Shown here: positions 26,153 through 35,340 of the stretch, piece by piece | Numbering within the stretch: position 1 is the first letter of the stretch | Layout: each line of letters starts with the position of its first letter | Source of the DNA: JAUIAI01 sp049680625 | GTDB lineage: Bacteria; Pseudomonadota; Gammaproteobacteria; Burkholderiales; Burkholderiaceae_E | NCBI GenBank assembly: GCA_049680625.1 | Contig: JBAUID010000243.1 | Coordinates: 7,597 to 71,596 of the forward strand | Direction of reading: 5' to 3' | Length of the DNA stretch: 64,000 nt | Notes under the pieces: model-generated | The model's input: the letters and a program-made list of their open reading frames with translations, nothing else | Databases searched by the model: none | What the model was told of the DNA's origin: nothing | Made by a program: the position numbers and the translations under genes

Positions 26153-26695
26153 ATGCCCAATTCCGCCGATGCCGCCAACGCCGCTGAACCCGCCGACCCC
26201 AACAATGGCCCAACCAATATCCGCATCATCACCACCGGTGGCACCCTGGATAAGGTTTACCAGCCAGCCGACGGCAGCCTGTCGTTCGATCACACCCGGG
26301 TTCCGGATCAATTGCTAATAGCCCGGGTCAGTGTCCCACTCACCGATTTGATGGCAATTGATAGTCTTGATATGAGTGACGAACACCGAAAGCAAGTACT
26401 CACTTGCTGCGAACTATGTGTCGAGTCACGGCTTGTGATTACCCACGGCACTGACACCATGGTGCTGACAGCAGAAGTGCTCGCCGCCGCCGCGCTGAAC
26501 AAGACCATTGTCCTGACTGGCGCGATGGTCCCGTTAAGCATTTCGGGCAGTGACGGCGCTTTCAACCTGGGTTGCGCCATTGGCCTTGTGCAGGCTTTGC
26601 CCGGTGGGGTTTGGGTCGCTATGAACGGCATCGCCCGACCGTGGAACGACGTGAAAAAGGATCGCCGCCGCGGTGTATTCACCGGCAGCAAATGA
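26153..26695 (+). CDS. Asparaginase N-terminal-domain protein
   Basis: 180 residues covering only the N-terminal domain of type I/II L-asparaginases. Both catalytic threonines are present: Thr28 in ITTGGTLDK and Thr100-Asp101 in THGTDTMV. TGAMVPLSISGSDGAFNL matches the family. The protein ends where the C-terminal domain would begin. Such stand-alone domains are known in proteobacteria, so this is probably not a truncation; activity on asparagine is uncertain. Convergent with the thioesterase gene 22 bp away. Confidence 0.85.
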   Translation: MPNSADAANAAEPADPNNGPTNIRIITTGGTLDKVYQPADGSLSFDHTRVPDQLLIARVSVPLTDLMAIDSLDMSDEHRKQVLTCCELCVESRLVITHGTDTMVLTAEVLAAAALNKTIVLTGAMVPLSISGSDGAFNLGCAIGLVQALPGGVWVAMNGIARPWNDVKKDRRRGVFTGSK

Positions 26696-26717
26696 TATAT
26701 TGGGTCGGGCAAACAGA

Positions 26718-27155
26718 CTACAGCATCGCGTAAGTTGTCGTGACGTGACACGCGGTTTTGCCATCAGCGCCAATGAGTTCAATTTCACCAAACATCAACC
26801 GACGCCCTGGTTTGGTTACTTCGCAAACAATCCGTACGTCACCCTGTGCAACGGGCCTCAGAAACGACGTGTTCAGGTTAACCGTAGTCATCGGGCGGGT
26901 TTCACCAAACAATGAACCAACCGCCAACACCATTGAAGTATCAGCTGCGGCCATTAAAGCCTGACCGCAAATGGTGCCGCCAATTCGGCATAAGTCATTG
27001 CTGAACGGCAGTATCAAGACAGCCTGGCCATCACGGGCCGATTCAACCCGTAAATGCAGATCTTTTACCCACCGGGCGAAAAGATCATCGAGCCAGGTTC
27101 GGGCCAGCGCAACGCAGTCACCGGGGCTGTCAGGGGAGGGGGGTTTGCTTACCAT
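26718..27155 (-). CDS. PaaI-type hotdog-fold thioesterase
   Basis: 145 residues with the hotdog pattern: SNDLCRIGGTICGQALMAAADTSM around residues 52-75 (helix with the catalytic Asp/Asn environment) and TTVNLNTSFLRPVAQGDV around residues 89-106. It likely hydrolyses an acyl- or aryl-CoA. It is 30 bp downstream of the AbrB-family gene on the same strand, so it may be the last gene of an E1alpha-E1beta-AbrB-thioesterase unit. Confidence 0.85.
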   Translation of the reverse strand: MVSKPPSPDSPGDCVALARTWLDDLFARWVKDLHLRVESARDGQAVLILPFSNDLCRIGGTICGQALMAAADTSMVLAVGSLFGETRPMTTVNLNTSFLRPVAQGDVRIVCEVTKPGRRLMFGEIELIGADGKTACHVTTTYAML

Positions 27156-27185
27156 TTTGGTCAGATCTCTACTCTTTTTTATCCG

Positions 27186-28325
27186 CTACCGCTTCGATTC
27201 CGGCCGCACCGCCGGTACGTGCCAGTTAAAACGCCTGGCCAGCATCGGGAACATCGGGCCGTAAACCAGGAGCATAAACACTAAACGGGTGACATGAAAA
27301 ACCGTCACCACCGGCACCCCGAGTTGCAGCACTTTTGCGGTCAGTGCCATCTCGGTAATCCCACCAGGTGAGGTCGCCAGAACCATCGTACTCACCGGCA
27401 GGTGAGCCACCAAAGCTATCAGGGTTGCAAACAAGGTGGCCAAACCAATGCCGGCAGCAGTCGTGGCCAGCAAAACCCAGACAATCCGGCGGACATCGGC
27501 GATTGTTTGCGGCCCGAACCGGCAACCGAGGGTCATCCCAACAGCCAGTTGGCCAAGCTTCACCAACTCCGCGGGCAGTGCCGATGGCGCGTGGCCAGTC
27601 ATGGTCACCAGACTAACCGCAAACAACGGCCCGAGCATCCAGGCATTGGGCCAGCCCAGTTTGTAAATTGGCCATGTCACTAACAGCGACGCAATCAGCA
27701 ACATGGCCAGGCCCGGCCACACAACCTGAGAGACGGCCGGCGTGAACAAGTCTGAACCGTGAATATCCAACGCCCGAAACGCAAACGGCATCAGGACAAC
27801 AACCACAACAACCCGCAAAGTATGAACAGCAATGATGATGGCGACATTGCCGCCGTAGCGTTCACCCATAACAGACATTTCTGTGGCGCCGCCAATACCC
27901 CCGGAAAAATACGCCGTCACCGGATCCAGCCCCGCATTGCGCAACACCGCGGCGAAACTCAACGATAGGCTCATCGCAAACACCATGCCCAGCATGATCG
28001 GCAGCCACAAGGAGAGCATACGGGCGACCACGTCGGGCGTGAAATACAAGCCAAGCGCCATGCCAATCACGACATGGGCGCTGATACGCCACAAGGTCGG
28101 TGCCCACAACTTCAAACCCAGCATGCGCAGACAGGCAATCACCACCAGCGGCCCCATCATCCACGGTAATGGCGTATCAAGCCAGACAAATAGTGCTGCA
28201 GCGGCCAGGCCAACGGTCAGGGTCAAGGATATGTTTGCCGGGGTATGGATAGTCCGGGCACCTGGGCCAGGCCGCCCGGGGGTGTCATGCAATACGGTGC
28301 CCCAGGCGCCACATCGGCGTATCAA
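27186..28325 (-). CDS. AbrB family membrane protein
   Basis: 379 residues with about ten hydrophobic segments, in the family once called ammonia-monooxygenase-like or AbrB-duplication domain (transporter-like, function unproven). PWMMGPLV (about residues 54-61) recurs in related form as NAWMLGPLF in the second half, showing the internal duplication. GIGGATEMSVMGERYGGN and TSPGGITEMALTA are the paired family signatures. The start is uncertain: a TTG at 28325 is the first option. It follows the E1beta gene by 34 bp. Confidence 0.85.
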   Translation of the reverse strand: MIRRCGAWGTVLHDTPGRPGPGARTIHTPANISLTLTVGLAAAALFVWLDTPLPWMMGPLVVIACLRMLGLKLWAPTLWRISAHVVIGMALGLYFTPDVVARMLSLWLPIMLGMVFAMSLSLSFAAVLRNAGLDPVTAYFSGGIGGATEMSVMGERYGGNVAIIIAVHTLRVVVVVVLMPFAFRALDIHGSDLFTPAVSQVVWPGLAMLLIASLLVTWPIYKLGWPNAWMLGPLFAVSLVTMTGHAPSALPAELVKLGQLAVGMTLGCRFGPQTIADVRRIVWVLLATTAAGIGLATLFATLIALVAHLPVSTMVLATSPGGITEMALTAKVLQLGVPVVTVFHVTRLVFMLLVYGPMFPMLARRFNWHVPAVRPESKR

Positions 28326-28359
28326 TCAACAAACACCGACCCTTGCTGCCAGCAGCTTC

Positions 28360-29346
28360 TTAGAGGCACTCATTGGACTGGCTCGATAACCACTGACGAA
28401 CGCGGGCTGCAATTTTCGGCCCGTCAATTCGAGCGATCGCTTCAAGATTCGGCGCATAACCTGCCGGTAGTCGCGGGGCGCCCAGACGGGCTATGCGAAC
28501 CCCGGTTTGCTCTGCCATCGTGGCGGCAATTTCCGCACCGTAGCCAGCGGTTTGCACGGCTTCGTGAACTACTAGCAACCGCCCGGTTGCGGCGCAGGCC
28601 GACGCGACAAGTTCTTTATCCCAGGGCCACAAACTGCGCAGATCAATTACCTGGGCGCTGATGCCGTCGGTCTGCAGATCTTCCGCAGCTTCACATGCCC
28701 ACTGCACCGCCCGACTCCAGGTGACGATAGTCAGGTCTGAACCGTCACGTACGATCCGGGCTTTTCCGAGCTGCGCAATATCACCTGAGGCATTGACGTC
28801 AACCTCACCTGCGGTCCCCCACATTTCCTTATGCTCAAGGTAAATCACCGGATCGTCACTAGCCAATGCGGCTCGTAACAAGCTGTAGTTATCCTGTGGT
28901 GAACCGGGAGCCACCACAACCAGGCCGGGGATATGAGCAAACCAGGCTTCAAGCGATTGGGAATGCTGGGCAGCCGATCCGGCCCATACCCCAATCGGCA
29001 TCCGAATTACGGTCGGCACCCGGCCCTGGCCACCGAACATAAATCGGTTTTTTGCCGCCTGATTGACAATTTCGTCAATTGCACATAGAGCAAAATCGAT
29101 AACTCGCAGCTCAACCACCGGGCGCAATCCGGTCAGTGCCATACCAACCGCCGAACCCATGATCGTCGCCTCAGAAATTGGCGTATCAATGACCCGGGAT
29201 GCGCCGAACTTGTCGAGCAAACCCTTGTACTGTGCAAAAACACCGCCGCGTCCCACATCTTCACCCAGCACAACAACGCTCGGGTCAGCCGTCATTGCAT
29301 CAGACAACGCTTGTGCCGCAGCCTGGGAATAATTCATCTGACTCAT
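28360..29346 (-). CDS. 2-oxoacid dehydrogenase E1 component, beta subunit
   Basis: Beta subunit of a thiamine-diphosphate-dependent E1 (pyruvate, acetoin or branched-chain type), about 328 residues. LGEDVGRGGVFAQYKGL near the N-terminus, GLRPVVELRVIDFALCAIDEI, and VIDLRSLWPWDKE with VHEAVQTAGYG in the C-terminal transketolase domain are characteristic. ATG 29346 shares a base with the alpha-subunit stop (TAATG). A longer frame to 29409 overlaps alpha and is not needed. No E2 or E3 gene lies next to it. Confidence 0.92.
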   Translation of the reverse strand: MSQMNYSQAAAQALSDAMTADPSVVVLGEDVGRGGVFAQYKGLLDKFGASRVIDTPISEATIMGSAVGMALTGLRPVVELRVIDFALCAIDEIVNQAAKNRFMFGGQGRVPTVIRMPIGVWAGSAAQHSQSLEAWFAHIPGLVVVAPGSPQDNYSLLRAALASDDPVIYLEHKEMWGTAGEVDVNASGDIAQLGKARIVRDGSDLTIVTWSRAVQWACEAAEDLQTDGISAQVIDLRSLWPWDKELVASACAATGRLLVVHEAVQTAGYGAEIAATMAEQTGVRIARLGAPRLPAGYAPNLEAIARIDGPKIAARVRQWLSSQSNECL

Positions 29347-30371
29347 TACATCCACCCCGTGTTGGCCAGATCCTGGACCTGCGTTGTTGCCGCCGACATA
29401 TCCGGCCAAGGCGCATTGGCCGCCGTCTGAATAGCCGCAGCAATTTCGTCCGCGGCTGATTTTTCGATAGCTTCAAGCTCTGATACGCCCACCCCATTGG
29501 CCAACAAGGCATTGCGGGCAATGATTAACGGGTCTTTCTGACGGGCCGCATCCACTTCGGCCGAATCTCGGTAGGCCGCCGGGTCAACCGAGACATGGCC
29601 CATGAATCGGTAGGTGCGGGCGTGCAGCAGGCGCGGGCCAGAGCCATTTTTTATCTCGCTCACCAATTGCTGCGTTGCTGACCAGACGGCGGCAACATCC
29701 ATGCCGTCGACCCGAACGGCGGGTACCCCAAAAGCCTCGGCGCGGGCATCAGCACCGGGACCGGCTGACATCGCATCGGTCCGGGTCGTCGCCGACCATT
29801 GATTGTCTTCACAAACGAACAAGACCGGCAACGCAAATGTTGCTGCCCAGTTCAGCCCCTCGGCGAAAGGCCCACGGTTAATCGCGCCGTCACCGAAGAA
29901 GGAGACTGCCAACCCCGGCTTGGCTTGAATCTTTAACGAATGCGCCGCGCCAACCGCAATCGGCACCCCCGCAGCCACCACCCCGTTGGCACCAAGCATG
30001 CCAACCGAAAAATCAGCAATGTGCATAGAGCCGCCGCGGCCGCCACAATAACCACCTTCTTTGCCGAACAACTCAAGCATCATGCGTGCCGGATCAGCAC
30101 CCTTGGCCAGCGTATGACCGTGTCCGCGGTGAGTCGATGTCAGGTAGTCGGTTGGCGCAAGATGGGCGCACACACCCGCCGCCACGGCCTCCTGGCCAAT
30201 TGACAAGTGTAAAGGCCCACGCACGGCGGCCTGGACAGCGGAGGCTTCCTGGCCGAATGCCGCAACCCCTCCCTGGCTGGCGATATTGGCCGCTTCTTCA
30301 AACGCTCGGATGCGATGCATGGTGTGATAAAGGGCGAGAAAATCTGCCCGATCCGGTGTCCGGTTATTCAA
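29346..30371 (-). CDS. 2-oxoacid dehydrogenase E1 component, alpha subunit
   Basis: 341 residues. The thiamine-diphosphate motif is GDG at residues 160-162, running through NRGPFAEGLNWAATF to EDNQW (Asn190). STHRGHGHTLAKGAD (about 79-93) and YGGRGGSMH-like YCGGRGGSMH (108-117) are E1alpha signatures. An insertion at about residues 33-52 (GGVAAFGQEASAVQAAVRG) is unusual in my view. The start is a TTG at 30371, with an AGGAG ribosome-binding site about 10 nt upstream. Substrate unknown; acetoin dehydrogenase-like is possible. Confidence 0.92.
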   Translation of the reverse strand: MNNRTPDRADFLALYHTMHRIRAFEEAANIASQGGVAAFGQEASAVQAAVRGPLHLSIGQEAVAAGVCAHLAPTDYLTSTHRGHGHTLAKGADPARMMLELFGKEGGYCGGRGGSMHIADFSVGMLGANGVVAAGVPIAVGAAHSLKIQAKPGLAVSFFGDGAINRGPFAEGLNWAATFALPVLFVCEDNQWSATTRTDAMSAGPGADARAEAFGVPAVRVDGMDVAAVWSATQQLVSEIKNGSGPRLLHARTYRFMGHVSVDPAAYRDSAEVDAARQKDPLIIARNALLANGVGVSELEAIEKSAADEIAAAIQTAANAPWPDMSAATTQVQDLANTGWM

Positions 30372-30555
30372 TGCTCTGTTCTCCTGTCAGCGCTGCCCTC
30401 TTGCGCAAAGAAAATGCGCATACGTGATGCAACGCGATGTGGGGACAATGTCCTCAAGACAATCAGGCTCGGCTCGTGCCGGTCGCAATTGTCGGGGCTT
30501 TGTGGAATGCTAGCGTGAAACCCGGGCAGCAATCGACGTGAACAACCACTTCACA

Positions 30556-31953
30556 TTATTTTCCGATGCAGAAACTGCTGAAGATTTCCCCCAGCAAATC
30601 GTCAGCGGTAAATTCACCGGTTATTGCCGATAATGCTCGCTGGGCAAGCCGTAATTCTTCAGCAAGCAACTCTAACCCACCAGCCCATGCCTGGTTAGCT
30701 CGGGTCAGGTGACCCTGGGCAGCATTCAGAGCCTGCAAATGCCGCTCGCGCGCAATAAACTGCGACTCTGCCGCACCCTGCCAGCCTGCCAGCGCCAACA
30801 ACCGGGCGCGCAACAAATCCAGGCCAAGACCGGTATCAGCACTGAGCCACACGGCCTTGTCACCGTCCGATGAAGCAGCCATATTCAGCAAATCAATTTT
30901 GTTAAAAATGTCGAGCTGCGCAGCCCCAGCGCTGCGGGCAATCGCAATCACCTCACTGGCCAATGCGTCGTCAAGACAGGCAGTTTCTTCACCATGATGG
31001 GCGACGCGAACATGCAGAACAACATCCGCCCGGGCAATAGCTGCGCGCGTGCGTTCAATACCAATCCGCTCAATCGCATCATCGGTATCGTGCAGACCAG
31101 CGGTATCGACGATGTGCAACGGTACGCCGTCAATTTGAATGTCTTCAGACACCTTGTCCCGGGTTGTGCCGGCAATTGGGCTGACTATTGCCGACTCTTC
31201 ACCGGCAAGCGCATTGAGCAGGGATGACTTCCCTACATTGGGCGCACCGGCAATCACCACCGACATGCCGTCACGCAGCAACACGCCACGGCCGGCGGCC
31301 TGCTGCAAATCAGTCAATGCGGATTGCAGTTTCGCAAGCTGGCCAGCCGCATCAGCACCTTCCAGGGCGTCAACTTCTTCTTCGGGAAAATCCAAGGTGG
31401 CTTCCACCAGCATTCGCAAGTGGGTCAGCTGACCGACCAGAGCGTTCACCCGCTGCGAGAATTCACCCGCCAGCGACCGGCTCGCAGAGCGCGCCGCCTG
31501 GGCCGAACTGGCATCAATCAGGTCAGCTACCGCCTCGGCCTGGGCCAGGTCGAGCTTGTTGTTCAGAAAGGCACGTTCGGTGAATTCGCCGGGTCGGGCG
31601 ATTCGAAGCTCAAGATGCTGACCAGCCTGCAGAATACGGTTCAGCAATATCTGCATCACCACTGGGCCACCGTGACCTTGAAACTCCAGAACATCTTCGC
31701 CGGTATAAGAGTCTGGACCCGGAAACCAAAAGGTCAGGCCATGGTCGATGACCTCACCGGTAGCATCAAGAAACGGGCCATAAGTTGCATAACGGGGTTT
31801 CAGTGCGGATCCAATCGCCTTACCGGTGATAGCAACAGCAATGTCATCCAGCCCCTGGCCAGATACCCGGATGACGCCAATTGCACCGCGCCCGGCCGCG
31901 GTGGCCACCGCAACAACCGGATCTGACCGACCCCGGGTTGCCGCGCGCTGCAC
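30556..31953 (-). CDS. mnmE: tRNA modification GTPase MnmE
   Basis: GTPase partner of MnmG in wobble-uridine modification. The N-terminal tetrahydrofolate-binding domain starts PVVAVATAAGRGAIGVIRVSG. The G domain in the middle of the helical domain has GAPNVGKSSLL and DTAGLHDTDD, and the C-terminal CIGK carries the conserved cysteine. I start it at the GTG at 31953, 2 nt after the yidC stop and 7 nt after AAGG, giving 465 residues. The frame is open further upstream, but that part overlaps yidC and is not family-like. Confidence 0.96.
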   Translation of the reverse strand: MQRAATRGRSDPVVAVATAAGRGAIGVIRVSGQGLDDIAVAITGKAIGSALKPRYATYGPFLDATGEVIDHGLTFWFPGPDSYTGEDVLEFQGHGGPVVMQILLNRILQAGQHLELRIARPGEFTERAFLNNKLDLAQAEAVADLIDASSAQAARSASRSLAGEFSQRVNALVGQLTHLRMLVEATLDFPEEEVDALEGADAAGQLAKLQSALTDLQQAAGRGVLLRDGMSVVIAGAPNVGKSSLLNALAGEESAIVSPIAGTTRDKVSEDIQIDGVPLHIVDTAGLHDTDDAIERIGIERTRAAIARADVVLHVRVAHHGEETACLDDALASEVIAIARSAGAAQLDIFNKIDLLNMAASSDGDKAVWLSADTGLGLDLLRARLLALAGWQGAAESQFIARERHLQALNAAQGHLTRANQAWAGGLELLAEELRLAQRALSAITGEFTADDLLGEIFSSFCIGK

Positions 31954-31955
31954 GT

Positions 31956-33656
31956 TCAGCCTTTGACGATCTTGCGGGTTATTACCCACTGCTGCGCAAT
32001 CGAGTACAAGTTGTTCACCAGCCAGTACAACACCAGACCGGCCGGGAAAAAGAAGAACATGACCGAGAAAATAATAGGCATCGCCATCATGACTTTCGCC
32101 TGTACCGGGTCCGGTGGCGTTGGGTTGAGCCTGACCTGCACAAACATACTGATCGCCATCAGCAGAGGCAGAAGGTAGTATGGGTCTGGTGACTGCAGGT
32201 CTTTGATCCAGCCTATCCATGGCGCGTCACGCATTTCTACGGAGGCCAGTAACACCCAGTACAAGGAAATAAACACCGGAATCTGCACCAGAATTGGCAG
32301 ACAACCGCCCAACGGATTGATTTTTTCGTTCTTGTACAACTCCATCATCGCCTGATTCATCTTGGCCCGGTCATCACCAAACTTTTCTTTCATCGCCTGC
32401 AGGCGCGGCGCAACGGCTTTCATCCGGGCCATCGATTTATAACTGGCGGCCTGCAACGGGAAAAAGATTGTCTTGATGATGAGGGTCAGCAACACGATTG
32501 CCCAGCCCCAGTTACCAACAATGCTGTGCAACTTCTCTAACAGCCAATAAATTGGCTTACACAAAACCGTCAGGAAACCATAGTCAATAGTCAACTCGAG
32601 GCCGGGAGCAATTTTTGCCAGTGCACGCTGGTCCTGCGGGCCAACAAATAACTGCGATGTCGTCGTCACGGACTGTCCGGCACCTAGTGGGGCGAGCGGC
32701 TCTTTCATTCCGATGGAATACAAACCGGCACCAGCCAGCTGGGTGTAATAGTCGCGGGCCACACCTTGTGTGGGAATCCAGGCGCTCGCGAAATAGTGCT
32801 GCATCATGCCGATCCAGCCGTCTGCAGCTGCTTTCACATACTCCGCAGATTTGTCCGCGATATCGTCAAGCGGAATTTTGTTGAACTTACCCTCCTCCGT
32901 GTACATCATCGGGCCAACGAAGGTACGGATATAAAAAGAATCGTCACCGGCCGGCACGTGGTTATCACGGGTCAGTTGGCGGTAAACCACCGGAGAAAGT
33001 GGGCCCTCACTTACGTTAGAGACGGTTTCAGCCAGGTCAAGAAGATAAGATCCTGACGCAAGTCGGTAAGTTCGCTCAACTTTTAAGCCACCTTCTTCTG
33101 CCGCCAGTACCAGCTCACCTGGCGAACTACGCACAACCGTCATATTGGTATGGTGGGTCGCAAACTGGCTGCCCGCTGGCGCGTTGATCAGGCCGGTTTG
33201 GGCAAGATAAGTATTGCCGGGCAATGACTCAAACAACACAATATTGCCGTCGGTGACCCGATCCCGATGCTCTAACAACTCAGCTCGACGAATTACCCCG
33301 CCACGGGTGCTTATCGACAGTAATAGCTTGTCGTTGCGTAGTTCTACCGACTGCGCGTCGGGCTGACCCGAGGCAGCAGCGGTTGTCGCAGGCGCCACAG
33401 AGCCAGCCGCTGATGTGGTGTTCGCAGTAGGAACTGCCCCATCATTGCCTGAAGCAGTCTGACCAGCCGGTACTCCGGACGCAGCCGACCCCGTGGCGCT
33501 TGCGGCCCCGGTGGTCGGGGTTATTTCAGCCGGCACCGGCTGAGACGGCCCAAACACTGACGGGCCGCCATTGTGTTGCTGCCAGGCATCCCATAGCAGT
33601 AACAATGACATGGAGAAAATGACCCAGAGAATGGTTCGCTGCGTTTGGGTTTGCAT
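31956..33656 (-). CDS. yidC: Membrane protein insertase YidC
   Basis: Inner-membrane insertase (566 aa) that works alone or with SecYEG. An N-terminal anchor (about residues 8-25) is followed by an Ala/Thr/Ser-rich linker and the large periplasmic beta domain (about 80-340). The conserved five-helix core contains FPLQAASYKSMARMKAVAPR and NPLGGCLPILVQIPVFISLYWVL. It sits between yidD and mnmE in the usual rpmH-rnpA-yidD-yidC-mnmE order. Confidence 0.97.
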   Translation of the reverse strand: MQTQTQRTILWVIFSMSLLLLWDAWQQHNGGPSVFGPSQPVPAEITPTTGAASATGSAASGVPAGQTASGNDGAVPTANTTSAAGSVAPATTAAASGQPDAQSVELRNDKLLLSISTRGGVIRRAELLEHRDRVTDGNIVLFESLPGNTYLAQTGLINAPAGSQFATHHTNMTVVRSSPGELVLAAEEGGLKVERTYRLASGSYLLDLAETVSNVSEGPLSPVVYRQLTRDNHVPAGDDSFYIRTFVGPMMYTEEGKFNKIPLDDIADKSAEYVKAAADGWIGMMQHYFASAWIPTQGVARDYYTQLAGAGLYSIGMKEPLAPLGAGQSVTTTSQLFVGPQDQRALAKIAPGLELTIDYGFLTVLCKPIYWLLEKLHSIVGNWGWAIVLLTLIIKTIFFPLQAASYKSMARMKAVAPRLQAMKEKFGDDRAKMNQAMMELYKNEKINPLGGCLPILVQIPVFISLYWVLLASVEMRDAPWIGWIKDLQSPDPYYLLPLLMAISMFVQVRLNPTPPDPVQAKVMMAMPIIFSVMFFFFPAGLVLYWLVNNLYSIAQQWVITRKIVKG

Positions 33657-33664
33657 AAGTTTGA

Positions 33665-34012
33665 TCAGGATTCAGTCGTTTGTCCGGCACAACGGCCGGC
33701 GCAATGGGATTGTTCGGAATGCAGATGTGTTGAGAGTTGGGACAGCTTGGCGGGCGGAACTTCGTCCAGACCACTGCCACCCAGCGGATGGCAGCGAGAT
33801 AATCGGCAGATCGCCAGCCAGCCACCCCGCAATGGGCCATGTAACTGAACGGCCTGGACGGCGTAGTCAGAACAACTGGGCACGAAGCGACAGCTTGGTG
33901 CCAGCCAACTGCTAAACACCAGTTGCCAGGCCCTGGCTACCCAAATCATCAGCGCACCCATGCGGCTCACCGGTCGCGGGCTGACAATAATACGGTAGCC
34001 GTCACTGGGCAT
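33665..34012 (-). CDS. yidD: Membrane protein insertion efficiency factor YidD
   Basis: Small membrane-associated protein that aids YidC-dependent insertion. The core APSCRFVPSCSDYAVQAVQLHG and RCHPLGG are diagnostic. The frame gives 115 residues, longer than the usual 70-90, with about 20 extra residues before MIWVARAWQLV and an extra C-terminal tail; the true start may be the internal ATG. It overlaps the end of rnpA by 11 bp when started at 34012. Confidence 0.92.
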   Translation of the reverse strand: MPSDGYRIIVSPRPVSRMGALMIWVARAWQLVFSSWLAPSCRFVPSCSDYAVQAVQLHGPLRGGWLAICRLSRCHPLGGSGLDEVPPAKLSQLSTHLHSEQSHCAGRCAGQTTES

Positions 34013-34499
34013 CGGGCTTTCCGAGATATTGATCCATCAATTCTTCCAGTTCCTGCCGCCAGATTGTTTTTCGTTTGGGCCGGCTGATCTGCCCAATTCC
34101 TGCCGGCAATGCCGTCATTCGAAGCAAAGCATCATCTATTCGGCCGGAATGCGTGCCTACCCGCTTGCGCCATGCCTCGCGGGCCGCGCGCCGCACCGCA
34201 TTCCGATCGACCGCCCGCCTGAGCAAACGTTTGGGCACGGCCAGCAGTAATTTTGCCTGATTGTGCGCAAGTGTTTGGCTGCCAGGGTTTGTATTGCCGC
34301 TGCGCGGGTCAGTTCCAGGAGGCGAAACCACAGGCTTACGCCGAACCGGGGCAACCGCGAAGTAGCGCCCGGCAGCCCTTGGCATTCGAGGCGCTCGAGA
34401 TTGCCCTACCCGCATACCAGCGGTTTTTTCTGGAGGCGCTTGTGTACCAGCCAACGAATCTGAACCGGTTTGGCGTGGCGAAACAGGTTTAATAGGCAT
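34002..34499 (-). CDS. rnpA: Ribonuclease P protein component (divergent N-terminus)
   Basis: Protein subunit of RNase P, which matures tRNA 5' ends. The C-terminal half is clear: AKLLLAVPKRLLRRAVDRNAV leads into the RNR motif RNAVRRAARE at residues 99-108. GRYFAVAP near 44-51 fits strand 1. The product is 165 aa against about 115-130 usually: a basic, Pro-rich N-terminal extension and an insertion after APVRRK are atypical, and the expected N-terminal aromatic-binding segment is not obvious. It is separated from rpmH by 422 bp rather than the usual few bases. Confidence 0.8.
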   Translation of the reverse strand: MPIKPVSPRQTGSDSLAGTQAPPEKTAGMRVGQSRAPRMPRAAGRYFAVAPVRRKPVVSPPGTDPRSGNTNPGSQTLAHNQAKLLLAVPKRLLRRAVDRNAVRRAAREAWRKRVGTHSGRIDDALLRMTALPAGIGQISRPKRKTIWRQELEELMDQYLGKPDAQ

Positions 34500-34921
34500 T
34501 ACTGAGTACTACCGGACATCGTTTTACCGGGAAACTATCTGGGGAACCGGGATACCGGCATGACACCATCGGGTAGCGATACCGCAACGCAAGACCGCCA
34601 GTGGCCCTGGGAGCCACAAATCACTGCTTGCCGCTCCCGAGATCAGGCCTGACGCTCGAATATAGACGGAACGGCTGGATTGGCCGCCTAAACTGCGGTA
34701 GCCATGTGGCTATATGGCCAGGCGACAAATTACTGCTAACTGCTGGGCTAACCTGCTGGACTTAACCTATTGCTTGCACCGGCTAAACACCGGAAACCTT
34801 GCCTGACACGGCAAAATGCTCGGCCATGACAAGCCGATTGCTGCAAAATTGCTGCGAAATTAGTTCAGCCAAATTGCTACAGCGGATAAAACCTCTAGCG
34901 GAAAAAACCTCTATTAAAGGC
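34500..34921. other. rnpA-rpmH intergenic region
   Basis: 422 bp with no gene recognised on either strand. It contains short repeated words (for example aaattgct, taactgct, ccgg-rich inverted pieces). Its presence is unusual because rpmH and rnpA normally abut. Confidence 0.5.
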
Positions 34922-35056
34922 TTAAACAGATAAACGCTTACGGCCCTTGGCGCGGCGGGCATTTATTACCGCGCGACCGCCACGGGTTTTCATGCGCACG
35001 CGAAACCCGTGGGTACGCTGGCGCTTAACTTTGGATGGTTGATATGTACGTTTCAT
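34922..35056 (-). CDS. rpmH: 50S ribosomal protein L34
   Basis: 44 residues: MKRTYQPSKVKRQRTHGF, RVRMKTRGGRAVINARR, then AKGRKRLSV. This is a textbook L34, too short for a 60-residue ORF cutoff. It is divergent from dnaA, as in most bacteria, and has a good promoter 31-60 bp upstream. Confidence 0.98.
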   Translation of the reverse strand: MKRTYQPSKVKRQRTHGFRVRMKTRGGRAVINARRAKGRKRLSV

Positions 35057-35086
35057 TGCTATGCCGGGACTTTAAAAAAGCCCTCG

Positions 35087-35116
35087 ATTACACCTTGTAC
35101 CCCCTATTGTTGTCAA
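35087..35116 (-). promoter_or_regulatory. sigma-70-type promoter for rpmH
   Basis: On the minus strand, a consensus TTGACA (35116-35111) is followed after 18 bp by TGTAAT (35092-35087), one mismatch from the consensus -10. Transcription would begin near 35080, 24 nt before the rpmH ATG. Confidence 0.7.
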
Positions 35117-35220
35117 TCTTTGTTTTGCTTTTAGGCGACAGAAACCAGTAAAATGATCGGTTCCGCTGACACATCACGAACAGGGTGGTGATTCCGATTG
35201 ATACACCAATGAATGGGGCA

Positions 35221-35246
35221 CTGGAATTGGGCTCTGGAATTGGGCA
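35221..35246. repeat. 13-bp tandem repeat
   Basis: ctggaattgggct directly followed by ctggaattgggca. Confidence 0.7.
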
Positions 35247-35340
35247 CCGAATACGCGGCACTGAATGCGCGACACTGAATGCGGCAGAGTACAACGCGGT
35301 AGCACATGCGGCTCTTCGAGCTAATTCACACCTAATTTAC

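Noticed and set aside
31954..32220. N-terminal extension of mnmE by 89 residues
   Set aside because: It overlaps the end of yidC in another frame and has no MnmE similarity; the GTG at 31953 gives a normal-length protein.
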